A DNA stretch of 64,000 nt from Adiantum capillus-veneris (GCA_014529385.2 CM043970.1:45412279-45476278); one strand, 5' to 3'; counted from the stretch's first letter, positions 32,022 through 43,984 are shown. Notes: generated from the letters alone by a model not told the origin. Made by a program: numbers and translations.

Positions 32022-32054
32022 TTGCTCAAACTTTTTTGTAATCATTTGTCATAG

Positions 32055-32123
32055 GTTGCGATTGGACTTGTAGTGGCTCTTGATTATAAAAATCCATATT
32101 TGAATATTTACGAGGAGTTTCAG
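32055..32123 (+). CDS. ETFQO: ETFQO exon (23 codons, V-A-I-G-L-V-V-A-L-D-Y-K-N-P)
   Basis: Acceptor catag, donor gtgcgc, phase 0 at both ends. It encodes the G-L-V-V-A-L-D-Y-K-N-P-Y-L strand conserved from bacteria to plants and humans, in the FAD/ubiquinone-binding half of the protein. The exons coding for the preceding FAD-domain residues are not in the window. Confidence 0.95.
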
Positions 32124-32216
32124 GTGCGCTTCAATTGCAAATTTCGGTTTTGTGATCTACTGCTTTAATATTCGATAGCACTCGGTTTTGTGATATGTTC
32201 TCCATTGTTTGACCAG

Positions 32217-32309
32217 AGATTCAAAACGCATCCAGCTATAAGGCCTTTGCTCGAAGGTGGCACTGTGTTACAATATGGAGCACGTAGTTTGAATGAGGGT
32301 GGCTTTCAG
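32217..32309 (+). CDS. ETFQO: ETFQO exon (31 codons, ubiquinone-binding region)
   Basis: Acceptor accag, donor gtattt, phase 0. It reads [10 protein letters not shown], then [19 protein letters not shown]. The Y-G-A-R-x-L-N-E-G-G segment is a hallmark of ETFQO and lies at the ubiquinone-binding/FAD interface. Confidence 0.96.
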
Positions 32310-32396
32310 GTATTTATTAAATCGAAGTCTCATTCATTGTGCACCTTGGTCTAGATTTCACACATGTTGATCTAAGAATATAGTTTGATGTCACAG

Positions 32397-32499
32397 TCAA
32401 TACCGAAAACAGTTTTTCCAGGGGGTGCATTAATTGGATGCTCGGCTGGTTTTCTAAATGTGCCGAAGATCAAAGGCACACATACTTCAATGAAGTCTG
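32397..32499 (+). CDS. ETFQO: ETFQO exon (S-I-P-K ... T-S-M-K-S)
   Basis: Acceptor cacag, donor gtatgt, ends in phase 1. It encodes [23 protein letters not shown], highly conserved in the family. The split glycine codon (G|GA) is completed by the exon at 44690, 12.2 kb away. Confidence 0.96.
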
Positions 32500-33979
32500 G
32501 TATGTTGAAGAAGTATCTGTTCAAAGTTGTCAGCTTAGTGCCAACATTATGCTCTATCCTTTTGAAGGAAATCTGAACTTTTATTGCAATGAAAGATTTT
32601 TTTTTTTTTTGGGGCTGATAAGAATTTCTTGTTGAACTGGTAGTGATACTAACACCTGCACAAGGTGTCTATGTGCAAATATGTGGACGTCATAAGACTC
32701 ATGCCCCATCAACAGCATTCTATATATGAAGAATTGAAAATCTAGCCCGATTCATAGATTTGTGCACATGTAATATGGTAAACATTGTTGGTAGGATTTG
32801 ACTATTCCTTCAAGCCAATCACCAAGGGCAGGGACGGTGACACTTTGTCATGATGTTTATTCAGAACCTCCTTGATCTGCCTATGTGTATGATGGGTGTG
32901 TTCGTGGTGGACAATGTCAGCCGCTAGTTTTAGCCCTTGTTATGATGAGGCCTCTCATGGTCAGCCATTAGCTCTAGCATGATGGAGTTGATGGTTATAT
33001 TGTGTTGTGGGTGACTACCGGGGGTCTATACCTTGCACTTCCCTCTAAGGGTGAATCTGGGACTTTTCTGGACTGGTCTACGTATGTATATTAGCTCTAA
33101 CCCATGTTTAGGTGAGGCCTCTTATGGTAGCTCCTGCACAACAGACTGCAGAGCTGGTTATGCATTGCTAATAAGCTCTATGCTGCTGTGTGTATGCCTC
33201 TGAATATCCGTTTGTATGTTGATGAAGGTCAACAACTTCTTTCCCGTTCCCCACTCCTGAGATTGTCGCCGTTTCCAGTTTTGTTTTTATTTTCCTTACT
33301 TCCTATAGCTGTTCAAATCTCCTGAAACTTCAATTTCTTTTTGTTCCTTTTCTTTTATCGTTTCCATTTTTGTTCTCTTTTCCTGTTTCCATAAGGTGTC
33401 GCATCATCTTTGATCTGGGTAGTCCATCACTCTCCTTGTTGGGCCAAAACCATCTTTGAACAGACAGTCGTTTTGAGCAATGGGCTCCTGGTTGGCAAGG
33501 TGGGTGGTTCATATACTAGAGGCACTTGTAAAGCACAGTATACTACAAGTCTGGAAGTTTTGCAGTAAAAATAATGACTGGTATATAGCACTTCGTTATA
33601 ACTGCTATTAATATTCTGTTTGCTATTTAGTAGATGTTTACTGTTTAGTAGAATTGTCTGGTATATAGCTATATGGTAGAGCTTGTGAAGTGGGCAATCA
33701 TGACAAATCCATTAAAGTCAATGTAAACCAAACATACACTAGTCAAGAGAGCCCAGAGCATAGAAAAAGCCTGATTTGATAGATGAACGACAACAATGGT
33801 ATTAATGATGTATTTTGCTTACAATGTAAAAAATGTAAAAGGCTACAAATACATAGATGAGACAATGAGAGAATTGACTCAATATCCACACTTTGCTCCT
33901 AAACTAAGTCTTAGATTAGGCTTTTTACAACTCTGTGACTGCGGCCTGCCTCATAGAATGATTTCATAAACGCAAACCT
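32500..33979. other. ETFQO intron, first part; nothing recognised
   Basis: AT-rich intron sequence with a T13 run near 32598. No ORF, repeat copy or RNA gene was recognised. It contains phrases (gatggagttgatggttat near 32983) resembling the duplicated unit at 56806-57172, so a dispersed repeat may lie here. Confidence 0.35.
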
Positions 33980-34380
33980 TCACATGAGCAATTGCATCGC
34001 TAAACACATAGGGCCACCATAAACCACTCTGTAGAACTTTCTATGCTGTGATGTGACCAGGGTAATGGCCACCGGTGAAACCACTGTAGCATCTTCTAAA
34101 ATATGCTCTACTTTATGAGGAGAGACATACGTGCACAATACACTATCTGGTCCAGACTTGTAGAGGTGACCCCCAAGTAGAGTAAATGGTCTAGACTTTA
34201 GCAGTAGTCTTCTTTTCTGCAAGGAAGAGGCCAGTGGACATCAAATGCAACACATCGCCATACCATTCGGGGGTTGTATCCACTTTGAAGAGATTGCTAT
34301 GTGGGAAGTCATCTTCAACTCCTAAAGCTTCTTCACGTGTTTGTACCCGAGAAAGGTGGTCGGCGAGGGAAGGTGGATAG
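33980..34380 (-). pseudogene. Ty3/gypsy pol fragment (RNase H end to integrase zinc-finger region)
   Basis: Minus strand from 34380: A-D-H-L-S-R-V, then D-D-F-P-H-S-N-L-F, P-E-W-Y-G-D-V-L-H-L-M. After a frameshift, K-R-R-L-L-L-K-S-R-P-F, L-G-G-H-L-Y-K-S-G-P-D and Y-V-S-P-H-K-V-E-H-I-L-E-D-A. This is the standard order at the RNase H/integrase junction of plant gypsy elements. The histidine/cysteine finger is cut off by frame changes near 34100. No LTRs were seen. Confidence 0.7.
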
Positions 34381-34859
34381 CAAAGTCATTCAAAGTATTG
34401 CAGATGCAATGTGCATCGCTCACATTACAGGGTACTCACGGCTTGCATTGTGCACTATATGACAGCATGCAAAGGGAGGTTCATAGCCACGTTCAGAGAT
34501 CAATGGACAGAGATGTATTGATTGCATAGACCCAGGATTGCATGAGCATTTTGAACAGATAGGTGAAAGATCTCAAAAGTGTGGTCAGAATTTTACATAT
34601 ATAGGAGAGGCCAATGATCTTGCATCTATTCAGGAGCTTCCGCCTAGTCGCTCAAGTGTGTCCATGTGGCCATGCACATTCCATTTCGGTTTCACAGTGA
34701 AATGAATTACCCACTATTGTCATTATCGCTGTCACCACGAGTACTACAAGTATTGCGTCTTTGGCAGTCCTAGAACAGACATTGATAGATACTCATTTGG
34801 TTTCCCCTCGTACAAGAGGCCCACGACCATAGAGTCTCCATATCCCGTTTTGGCTTCAT

Positions 34860-35130
34860 CTCAATTTGGGGGACCATCGTTCGCCTCATTCTCATAGCCA
34901 CCTCGTCACATTATGCTTCGCCTTATGGTGGTTTTCCAAGCTATCCGCCACCTGCTCCCCTTGCCCCTTATTACATTGCCTCCCCTCCACCTGCTCATGG
35001 GGCCGGCGCATCATATCCGATGTACCCTCATCTAGGGTATGGCCACTATCCTCCCCCGTATGCGGGGCCCTATCCCCGTACGTGCCCTTCTATCCCCCCC
35101 TGCCATCATTGGGGCACTAGTAGTTCGATT
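34860..35130 (+). pseudogene. Pro/Tyr-rich reading frame, unidentified
   Basis: One frame reads H-Y-A-S-P-Y-G-G-F-P-S-Y-P-P-P-A-P-L-A-P, then Y-Y-I-A-S-P-P-P-A, Y-P-M-Y-P-H-L-G-Y-G-H-Y-P-P-P-Y-A-G-P-Y-P. The composition resembles the disordered part of a nucleocapsid or RNA-binding protein. It stops soon after 35170 and its upstream part is frame-broken. I do not recognise the family. Confidence 0.25.
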
Positions 35131-36605
35131 AGTTCAACACTACTTCACCATTCTCCAGTGTACAGATCACTAGTGTTTCAATAGATAGCTATACCACCAC
35201 TCTCCAGGATGGTGAGTGGTCTTGTGGCGTGCAACCTGTAGTAGGCTACAGTGTGACTTGCACGTCAGAAAGGGGGGATCTCCACAGAGGGGCTGCCAAA
35301 AAAGGCCCATGGGACGCCCTTAAAAAACGCTAGCTACAACACAAACCCCACCACCCCCCCCCCCCCCCCCCCCCCCAAAAAAAAACCACCGCCACAAAGC
35401 TAAACTTATATACGAAAAGAGAAAAGCACCAAAGGGCCCCTGTGGCCAAGAGGAGTGATTGCAGCCTTTTGGCTAGACACGAGGGGCTATGGTTTCATTT
35501 CTTCAGTACGCTGTGTACATTGGTAGGACCAATCTACCTCATCACGATAGAGCTTTGTATTGTTGTTGCTGACAGCTGTATATAGGTTAACCTCCTTTCC
35601 TCTCACAGTTTTGGTCATGGATTTGGGGACTCAGCATCAGCAGGGCACTACCTGTTGGCACATGGGCTGTCCAATTTGGCCATGATCCAAATTGCCAGCA
35701 AGGCACCTTACAGACTGCTTAGTGCTTGTGACGTTGCTTTTGGCTTTAATGCCAAATATGCTCATTTTGTTTGGAGGGAATGTCAGGTGCAGTAGAAGAG
35801 AATAAGGATTTGCTCGAATCTAGTACTCTGCACACAAACAAAAGGGACACTTTACTTCACTTGAAAGAACTGAACTGAACAAAACTGAAAGAGAGAGAGA
35901 GAGAGAGAGAGAGAGAAAACATACGATGTCGGGTCTCAACCCTCAAGGGCCCCCTTGCTCTGCACAATGCTACTACAATGATGTTGATGCTAATGGGTAC
36001 TGATGCTACCGATACTCGGTATTGGGTACTGAGGTACTGAAGGGGTACTGAGGTTCTATGTCGATGACGATGATGTTGACGACGAGGTGCTGACGACGAG
36101 GATGATGCTGACGACGACGATGACCGTCACGAACACGATGATGTCTTTGTGACGACAATGATGACGCAAGGCTAGGGTTGAAATCTGAAAACGCTAGGGC
36201 TGAAAACTAAGATTGCTGGGAATCTGCTGCGATCAGGTACTGTGCCGACGACAACGACGATGTCAACGACTACTGCTGTTCTAAGGGCTGAAAACTGAAA
36301 ACGTTGGCTGATCTGTAAGGCTGAGAACTGGCGCTGATGTAAGGGCTGAAAATGAGGTACTGTGTCGTGGCGATGATGATGTCGACAATGGGACTATGAC
36401 GATGACGACGATGGGTCTTCGTCAAGTCTGGGACTTGCAATGACGATGACGATGTCGACACCGACAATGGTGTCGACGGCGACAGCCTCAAGGCTGAAAA
36501 ACTCTAAGACTGAAAACTGAAATCTGTCGCGATCGATGGCTTTCCAGTGAGGATCTGCTTCCGGGAATGGAATCGAGGATGCGACGAGGCTAAAGGGATG
36601 GTATT
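35131..36605. other. ETFQO intron, low-complexity stretch before LINE A3
   Basis: Contains a 23-nt poly-C (35354-35376) followed by A9, a (GA)n run (about 35888-35915), and from about 36000 to 36600 a GAC/GAT-rich stretch in which ggctgaaaactgaaaacg-type phrases recur. No coding domain. LINE A3 inserted into one of the ggctgaaa repeats. Confidence 0.6.
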
Positions 36606-36619
36606 GCTGATGGCTGAAA
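36606..36619 (+). repeat. Target-site duplication of LINE A3, left copy
   Basis: gctgatggctgaaa, repeated exactly at 43233-43246 after the A-tail. The 14-bp perfect match delimits the element. Confidence 0.93.
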
Positions 36620-37024
36620 AGGACTCGCTGCTGCTGCACCCCCCCCCCCCCCCCCTCTTGCGCCATCGCTCCCCCCCCCCCCCCCCCCCCACGCCCCCAG
36701 CCCCCCCCCGCCCCCCCCCCCCCCCTCGCGCTGCATCCCCTCCCTCCTCCCGCCTTCGCGCTGTTTCCCCCACCCTGCCCAGCCCGCCACCTCCTGCCCC
36801 CTGCTGCCCCCCCCCACTCCTTGGCTGTTCCCCCCCCCCCGCAGCCTTCTGTACCTGTTCTCGCCTCCTTTTTCCTTCCCTCCATCCCCCCCCTTTTTTG
36901 TCCGCATTATCTCCGAAGGGTTTTCTGCGCCTGGCTCTGCAACACCTCTTCTTCGGACAAGTGTTCGGCGTTCTCGGCTGCAGATTGTTCTTCTCCGTCC
37001 GCTTCTTCGACTCAGCAGACACAG
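36620..37024 (+). promoter_or_regulatory. LINE A3 5' leader with multiple poly-C tracts
   Basis: C runs at about 36639-36655, 36671-36690 and 36712-36725 plus shorter ones, in a C/T-rich leader that ends at the ORF1 ATG (37025). Lengths differ from A2, as expected for slippage-prone homopolymers. Confidence 0.6.
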
Positions 37025-38895
37025 ATGGAGGCTCCAGCTCCGCCATAGAGGGACTCGCCTGAAGCCCCCTCGCCGGACCCCTCTGAGCCCACCATTCGAC
37101 TTGCTCTTTCGCCGACAGAGCAAGCGAGCCTCCATCTGCAAGGTTCTCGGCACCCGTCCTAGCAGAGGAGAGCTGCGAGACCTTCTCCAGGCCCGCCTTC
37201 TCGCAGAGGTGGGCAAGATTTTGGATGTCCAGATCCTCGGACAGGGGTACTACCAGATCGAGTTCGAGACTTCCGAGATGGCCTCCAAGGTCATAGCTAT
37301 GAGTCCACTGGCTATCCGAGCATCACGCACCCACTTTCGACAGTGGCGACACGGTTTTGACCCGACTTCGGATGTGCTAGTCGAGGAGGCAGACATCCCC
37401 ATCTCAGTCTACTTTCCGGGTTTACGGAGGGAGTACCTTTCACTGCTCTCCAGGATTGGCTCCGCCATCGGGAGTGTTCTGGAGACACCTCGTACGGCAG
37501 CATCAGTAGCTGCCAAGGCGGCCGACATCCCTTCAGTTCGAGTTTTGGTCAGAGATACCCACACGCTCCCGAAGGTCATCCTTCTGCCTCGGGTGAGTGG
37601 GGGTTGGTTTAGGCAGAGTGTGGAGTACTCGGGTCTCCCGAACCAATGCTTCATTTGCAGACAGATGGGCCACCTAGCGAAGGCCTGTCCACAGAGGAGG
37701 CCATGACCTGCACCTCAGCCTCAGCCCCAGCCTGCCAAGGCTGGGCCGCAGCCTCAGCCAGCGACAGCGCACAGATTCTGAGCCACCCTCCGAGCCTGGG
37801 GCTCCAGCGGAGGAGGGGTGGCAGCAGGCCCGTGGCCGTCGACGCCAGGGGCCACAGCGACAGCGTGGCACTCAGAGTGGCCCTCAGGTGCCTACTCAAC
37901 AGCAGTGAGTTCCCACGGGGAACCGCTTTGGTCCTCTTGAGCAGGAGGAGCCCCCTACGCCAGCCTCCTCTTCCACTTCACCCTCGCCAGCCCTCCCACC
38001 TTCAGATTTCCCCTCTTCCTCCTCATCCCCTCCCCCGCCCTTTGCTCCCGCCCACTCCTCACCTCCCCCCCTGTCTCTGTCGCCCCGCCCCGCTTCTCTT
38101 CTCCTCTGCCCCCCCGAGCTCCTTCTCCCCCTCCTCCTGCTTCAGTACCACAGTCGACTCAGGAGACTGGTCCCTCGCCGGCGGCTAGGAGATCTCTTGG
38201 CAGCGCTTTTGCCACGAGTCGCCTAGCGAGAGAGGGTCAGCCCTTCTTGCGGCCCCCTTTGCAGATTCAGACATCTTCCCTTGCAGCTATCCCTCGTGGT
38301 CTGACGAGCATTGACCTTCAATGCCGCTGGGACTTCTTCGATTACGGATTCACTCGCTTTCTCGGCGATTCCGCAGCAGACCACGAGGCAGCCTGCCTGC
38401 TTCAGGGTCCACGCTCTGTTCCTCGCCGCTAGGGGGACAGAGGCCTTGTACTCAGTAGTTGGTTTCTCCTTTCCCCTCTGTGGTAGGACCGAGACAGAGT
38501 GGTCCCTCGACTCAGTGGTGGGATGGTTGCATACACAGGTTCTCGAGTTCTCTCACCACATGGGAGAACTTGGAGTTACAGATTTGCTGCAGACTTTGTG
38601 GCCACTGGCCAAGTTTGCGGTGACACCCCCAGACTCAGCAGGATGTAGGCACATTGTGGTGTACTTTTTTGCTGATACACAGTGTTTGCCTTGCTATGTA
38701 TACATACATGAGGACTCCTGGACAGAGGAGGTTGCTTTACGCACGGCTCGCTCTGCTTGGGCTTGGGCCAGGCACCCATTACAGGCTCGCCTATCTAGAG
38801 GACGCTCGGATGCGGATTACTCCCCATCCAAGCCTGCCTCGAAGATAGCCCGTCTTGCTGCTGCGGCAGTATCTGTTCTCTCTCGCTCCCCATGA
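37025..38895 (+). pseudogene. LINE A3 ORF1 (CCHC knuckle)
   Basis: ATGGAGGCTCCAG start, with TAG at codon 8 and a deletion of about 37 bp relative to A2 near 37125 that shifts the frame. The long piece to 37706 holds the DUF4283-like region and C-F-I-C-R-Q-M-G-H-L-A-K-A-C (37647-37688). The proline-rich linker is in yet another frame. The C-terminal domain (38311-38895) ends with the TGA of ATGA, overlapping ORF2. A3 has CAA where A2 has the TAA at 13814. Confidence 0.85.
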
Positions 38896-41800
38896 GGATC
38901 GTCTCGTGGAACGTGCAGGGATTAGGTGGGCCCTAGTTTCAGCGACAGCGGGGCTGATTGCGTCAAGAGCTTCAGCGTTGCCTTGTGGGAGGAGAGATTG
39001 ATCTCCTTATGCTTCAGGAGCACCATTTGTCTGAGAGCCGCATTCGGCGATGTGGTCAGATTTTGCGTGGACGTTATGATACCTTTTGGTCAGCTGCTTT
39101 TGGACCTGGAGGCATCCAGGGTGGGGTATGTATGACTATTGCGGACTCATTGCAGCAGGCCATTGTGGACAGAGGGATTATTGTGCCAGGCAGAGCTCAG
39201 TGGATTACTGTGCAGGTTCAGGGTGGCCTTGTGGGCTTCCTGAACATCTATGCGCCCAATGTGGCGAGTGCTCGTGCAGAGTTTTGGTCACAGATTGTTG
39301 AGTCTTTGCCACAGGTTGACCATTGGTGTGTAGGAGGGGACTTCAACATGTTGGAGGACCCCTCTGACAGGATCGGAGGCAGCCATGCTACTGTGCATGG
39401 AGTCGAGTTAGCAACTTGGGAGAGGTTGTGTATGACTTTGAGGGTCTCGGATACATGGCAGCATTCTGGCTTTGTGAGGCCTCCAGAGAGTCTTGCCTTC
39501 TCTAGATCAGATCGCAGAGTGGGAGGAGTGAATCTATCGCGGATAGATCGCTTCTACACTAGTGACCACTTCAGTGACTTGGGGGGATCAGTGGGCATCC
39601 TGGCAGGGACATCCCTCTCGGACCATGCACCAGTGATCCTCACAGTGGCAGACAGGCAGAGGAGTGGGAGCATGATGCTTCGCATCCCAGAGCGGGTCTT
39701 GTTGGACACAGCACTTAGAGAGAGGGTAGAGGCTCTTTGGACAGAGGGCATGGACAGCCAGGCTCTGCCGGCAGACAGAGTGGCCTTAGGCCTAGCTCAG
39801 CTTAGCCACTTTTTTCTCCAGGAGTCTTTGGCTCGACGGGCTGCAGCGAGAGAGGTGGAGCAGCGTCTCAGACGAGGCATTGCTTCACTACAGAGGATGC
39901 AGGAGCAGCATCCAGATAGTCCATGGTTGGAGGAGCAGTTACAGCAGGCTCGACATGAGCTTGCTTGCACAGAGGAGAGGCGCCATGAGTTTGCCTTTCA
40001 CCGACAGGCATCTCAGTGGACTCAGGTAGGTGACAGAGTGACAGGTGCTTTTTTTGATACAGTAGGACCTCAGCACTCGCATGCCAAGGTCAATCAGCTG
40101 AGGAGATCCGATGGGTCAGTTGCTTGTGAGCCTGAGGATATGCGTGCAGTTGCTACTGACTTTTACCGTGAGCTACTGTCGGCTGAGCCCCAGTCAGAGA
40201 GATAGGATGCATGCAGGGAGCAGGTTTGGGCGCAGATGCCTTGTCTTGTGACTGAGGAGATGCGCCAGAGGCTGGAGATACCTCTTCAGCTCGAGGAGCT
40301 GCAGACGGCTCTTAGGGCCCTTCCTCATGGTAGCTGTCCAGGTGAGGATGGGCTGACTCCCAGCTTCTTCTTGGAGTACTGGGACTTGCTTGGCCCAGAT
40401 CTTTGTAGTGCCTTTTAGTACATTTTGCACACAGGAGTGATGCCGGATAGCATGAGTGAGGGCCTGATTTACCTCATTCCAAAGGAGGGTGGCTCCTTGG
40501 ATGAGATTCGACAGTGGCGCCCCATCACCATCCTCAACTCAGCCTACAAAATTCTTGCCAAGGCTCTGAGTTTGAGGATTCAGCCACTTTTGGAGAGCCT
40601 TATACATGGGACTCAGACAGGTTTTGTCAAGGAACGCAGTATCCTTGACAACATCTTCACTTTCTGGGAGGCTTCTGCCCTGGCACGTCTCCGTGGGGAG
40701 GACCTTGTGATTCTTCTTCTCGATTTTGAGAAGGCATACGACAGAGTTGAGTGGGACTTTCTAGAGGGCACGCTTCGCAGGATTGGCTTTTCAGATGCTT
40801 GGATCAGAGGGGTGTCAGCTTTGTACAGACAGGCTCACAGTCAGGTGCTTTTGGCAGGAGGTAGAGGTGAGCGCTTCATGCTCACACGATCGGTCAGATA
40901 GGGTTGTCCTCTTGCCCCCTTTCTCTTTCTGTTCTATGCGGAGGCGATGAGCAAATTTTTGGTGTCACAGCAGGTTGGTTTGAGGGGCTTAGCACTCCCT
41001 ATACGGGGAGATGAGCTTCTGGACGCTGAGTTTGCCGACGACTCAGCCTTGTACTTAGAGGGCCAGGAGGCCAATTTACACAGGTGTGGGCAGGCTCTAG
41101 AGACCTTCTGCTGTGCATCGAGCGCACTGATCAACTGAAGAAAGACAGTGGCTTTCTCGATTGGCAGTGCTCCTGTGCCAGAGTGGATGCCAGGAGATGG
41201 TTTCAGGTGGATTCCTCCAGGGACTGCAGTTCGATACTTGGGTTGTCACATTGGTTTGGATTTGTCCCCCGAGCAGCATATTGCTCCTCTTCTCCTGTCC
41301 ATCAGGAGAAGGCTGTTACACTGGAGCTCAGCACGACTTGCGCTGGCTTGGTCGGTCATCACACTCCTTTGTTCTCAGGGAGGGCTTGGGATCATTGATC
41401 CAGCACAGCAGAGCAGAGCGCTTCTTGGGAAGTTCGTCGTCAGAGGACTTCTTCCAGGCGAGGAGCCCTGGAAAGAGTTCTTGCTGCAGAGGCTTCGTGC
41501 CAGGGTGCCTCAGTCAGGAGGCCCCTGGCAACCTTCGACCAGATGGATCTTTACAGAGTTGCGCCGAGTTGGTTTGAGCAGGAGACTGGAGGACCGATTC
41601 GCTGTGAGTTTGCTTCGCTCTTGGGAGCTCTTACGGCGTGGCCTAGAGCAGAGACAGCCGACATGCACGGAGGAGCGCCTACGATAGCCCCTCGTCTCGA
41701 ACCCCATGGTTAGCACTCAGAGAGGCCACTTGGTTGGGAGTAGGCCTCATGTCTCTTGGGGTCCCATGGCAGCAGGTCCAGCGCGCTCTCTAGGTGACTG

Positions 41801-43085
41801 GCTAGAGTTCACAGGTTTGTGAGAGGAGGTGCAAGGTGTCCAGCTACAGGGCATGAGAGGGGTTCAGAGCATGTGTCAGGACATCTCAGAGTCAGTTCCA
41901 GCTGAGTGGCTCACGCCTCTCGAGCTAGTAGCACCCCGATGGATGGGAGCCTTCACGCGACTGGAGGTTCTCATCTCAGTCAGGGCTTGTTCAGAGACTG
42001 TCACAGCCCTGTTCTTTGAGCTTCAGGGTGGGGGACGATTACAACGAGTTACAATAGAGGCCCCGCAGGTAGCAGAGTGCTGTTTCCAGAGGATCCGAGT
42101 TGTGGGCATCTGTGGGAGGACTTGCGTCATAGACCCTGACCCAGCAACTCTCAAGACAAGACACTGGAGGCTATGGGCTTGGGAGTGTTGTCCACTGGCA
42201 CGAGTACAGTGGGATCCTGGTGAGTGGCTATGGAGGGACCCCTTCTCTTCTGCAGACCGCCCAGGAGTCCCTTTCTTTCAGTACACTGTTCGGCTTGGAC
42301 GTCATATACTTGCAGCGCAGAGAGAGGCCCACCCCGCTGCAGCACGGCATTGGCAGGAGGAGGGTCTCACAGTTGAGTTCTTGGCAGCTTTTTGGCAAAG
42401 GCTGTGGGACTCCAGACAGCCGAGGCGCGTCACTTTGTTCCAGTGGTTGGTTGCACACAGAGCCACAGCAGTAGGGAGCTGGCTTGTGCATACTGGTCTC
42501 TCGGCCGCATGTACAGCCGGTGACCAGTTGGTGGAGAGTCAGCGACACTGTCTTTGGGACTGTCCCTCGGCCCAGCAGGTGTGGCTACGAGTTCTTCGGC
42601 TGATGCCTGCCCTCTCCACGGCTCGACAGTACACTTGGGGGACAGCGGCTTGGTCCACCCTCACGGGCCCGGCACTACAGTTTGAGCTATCTTCCACCAG
42701 CAGGATGAAAGTGATACAGGGGGGGTGACCTACACTCCAGCTTGCTACAGACCTTACTCCACAAGAGTGGTGCAGTGAGAGAGAGGAGTGCTGGGAGCTC
42801 ATCAGCGGCCTAGCTCTCTGGTTCATCTGGCGGGCCCGTTGTTTCCGCATCTTTGAGGCTCGCCCTGTGCCACCAGCAGAGACTGTTCGTGACTTTTGGC
42901 TAGAGCTGATCCATACTCTCAGAGGACAGCTTGAGGGACTACAGGGCAGCTCCGACCGCATGCGGGAGCGCCGCGAGGCTTTCCTTCAACTCTGGCGCCC
43001 TGGGCCTTTCTACACCATGGTCCAGGGGGTGCTCAGATGGCACTACTGTCCACCTGTGTGGCTCTTCCCTCCTCCCATCTCTTGA
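38892..43085 (+). pseudogene. LINE A3 ORF2 (endonuclease, RT, zf-RVT region)
   Basis: Starts ATGAGGATCGTC. TAG and TGA occur within the first 22 codons, then 415 open codons (38958-40205) give the best-preserved endonuclease here: L-Q-E-H-H-L, L-N-I-Y-A-P-N, G-G-D-F-N-M-L-E-D, S-D-R-R-V-G-G-V-N-L-S-R-I-D-R, S-D-H-A-P-V-I-L. The RT spans 40206-41400 with stops at 40203 and 40416 (both shared with A2) and 40899. Motif C F-A-D-D is at 41031-41042. The zinc region H-C-L-W-D-C-P lies near 42550, and the terminal TGA is 43083-43085. Confidence 0.87.
40111..40771 (+). other. 661-bp tract identical to LINE A2 16828-17488
   Basis: Partner of the tract in A2. It covers the end of the endonuclease-RT linker through RT motif A. 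It includes TAG at 40203-40205 and 40416-40418, at the same codons as the A2 stops. Confidence 0.9.
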
Positions 43086-43232
43086 TTTAGCCCCATTGTA
43101 TATATGCTGTTTTTTCATTGGGAGAGTCTCCCCATCATGCTTGTTGTAGCCCTCTCTTGCAGAGGTGGATGTAGCCCTATGGGCAGTTTTCATTAACTAA
43201 TAAAAGGATCTTTTTCTCGGAAAAAAAAAAAC

Positions 43233-43246
43233 GCTGATGGCTGAAA
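43233..43246 (+). repeat. Target-site duplication of LINE A3, right copy
   Basis: Exact copy of 36606-36619. Confidence 0.93.
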
Positions 43247-43984
43247 TCTGCTTCAAAAACGCTAGTGTTGCTGCGGTACTGCTGAGAGAGAGACTACCTG
43301 CCGGGTGCAACAATTGGTGCACCACCTTTTGCTGCCTCCTCTTCCTCTACTGAGTGCCAATGGGTTTCCTTTATAGAGTCTTAGCAATTTGCCCTACCTA
43401 CTTTCCCAACAAAAGTCACTTATTAATAAATAAGTGAAAAATGTGTACTTTGGCAAAAAGGATTGTATGCTCTGGAAAATGCTCATGGTGAAATGATTGT
43501 ACTGTGCAAGAGAGGGTATGCAACTATGACGTCCTGCTAGAGGCTCACAAAGTGTCAGGCTTAGTCCTAAGGTAAGCTATGACTGATGCTAGACTATGGT
43601 AGAAGCATGTCCACGTGGCGCAAGTGAAGTGCGCACTTGTCAGGGAAGTAGTATGCTTTGATGTCGCGCTGGGCTACATCTTGTAGGAAACATGGTGTGC
43701 ATGGTTCAAGGAGGAGAAACCTTGATCAACACTCCATGTGAACAATTTAGCCATGAAGGAGACACTTGTAGATGTCAAGTGCTTCCCTCAGCCTTTGTGT
43801 GAGTCGCTTCTTTGCCTTTTTTAAGGTTTCATACTCCCTCTCCATCATCATTATTTTCTGTGTAAGGTAAGTGGGGTGTGTTAAACAAGTCTGATGGGTA
43901 CAATGAAGGTGGTTGATAACAAAATTTCGTACAAAGAATGTGGCTTTGTAACCAATATATATTTGGAGGGTTGCAAATTCTCTT

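Larger units (their letters stand above)
36620..43231 (+). mobile_element. LINE A3, near full length, with perfect target duplication
   Basis: About 6.6 kb from aggactcgctgctgctg to the A11 tail at about 43221-43231, flanked by the 14-bp duplication. It lies inside the ETFQO intron between exons 32397-32499 and 44690-44826, in the same orientation as the gene. Same structure as A2, to which it is about 92-95% similar by eye outside the identical tract. It carries stops and frameshifts in both ORFs and a 160-bp deletion near 41346, so it is inactive. Confidence 0.93.

Noticed and set aside
31965-32045. Ser-Leu-rich N-terminus of the 1007-codon ORF (start at 32029)
   Set aside because: It is translation of the (GA)n microsatellite. 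The real LINE B' coding sequence starts, truncated, at about 31964.
36394-37216. Gly/Arg-rich minus-strand ORFs of 160-208 codons
   Set aside because: Antisense shadows of the C-rich LINE A3 leader.
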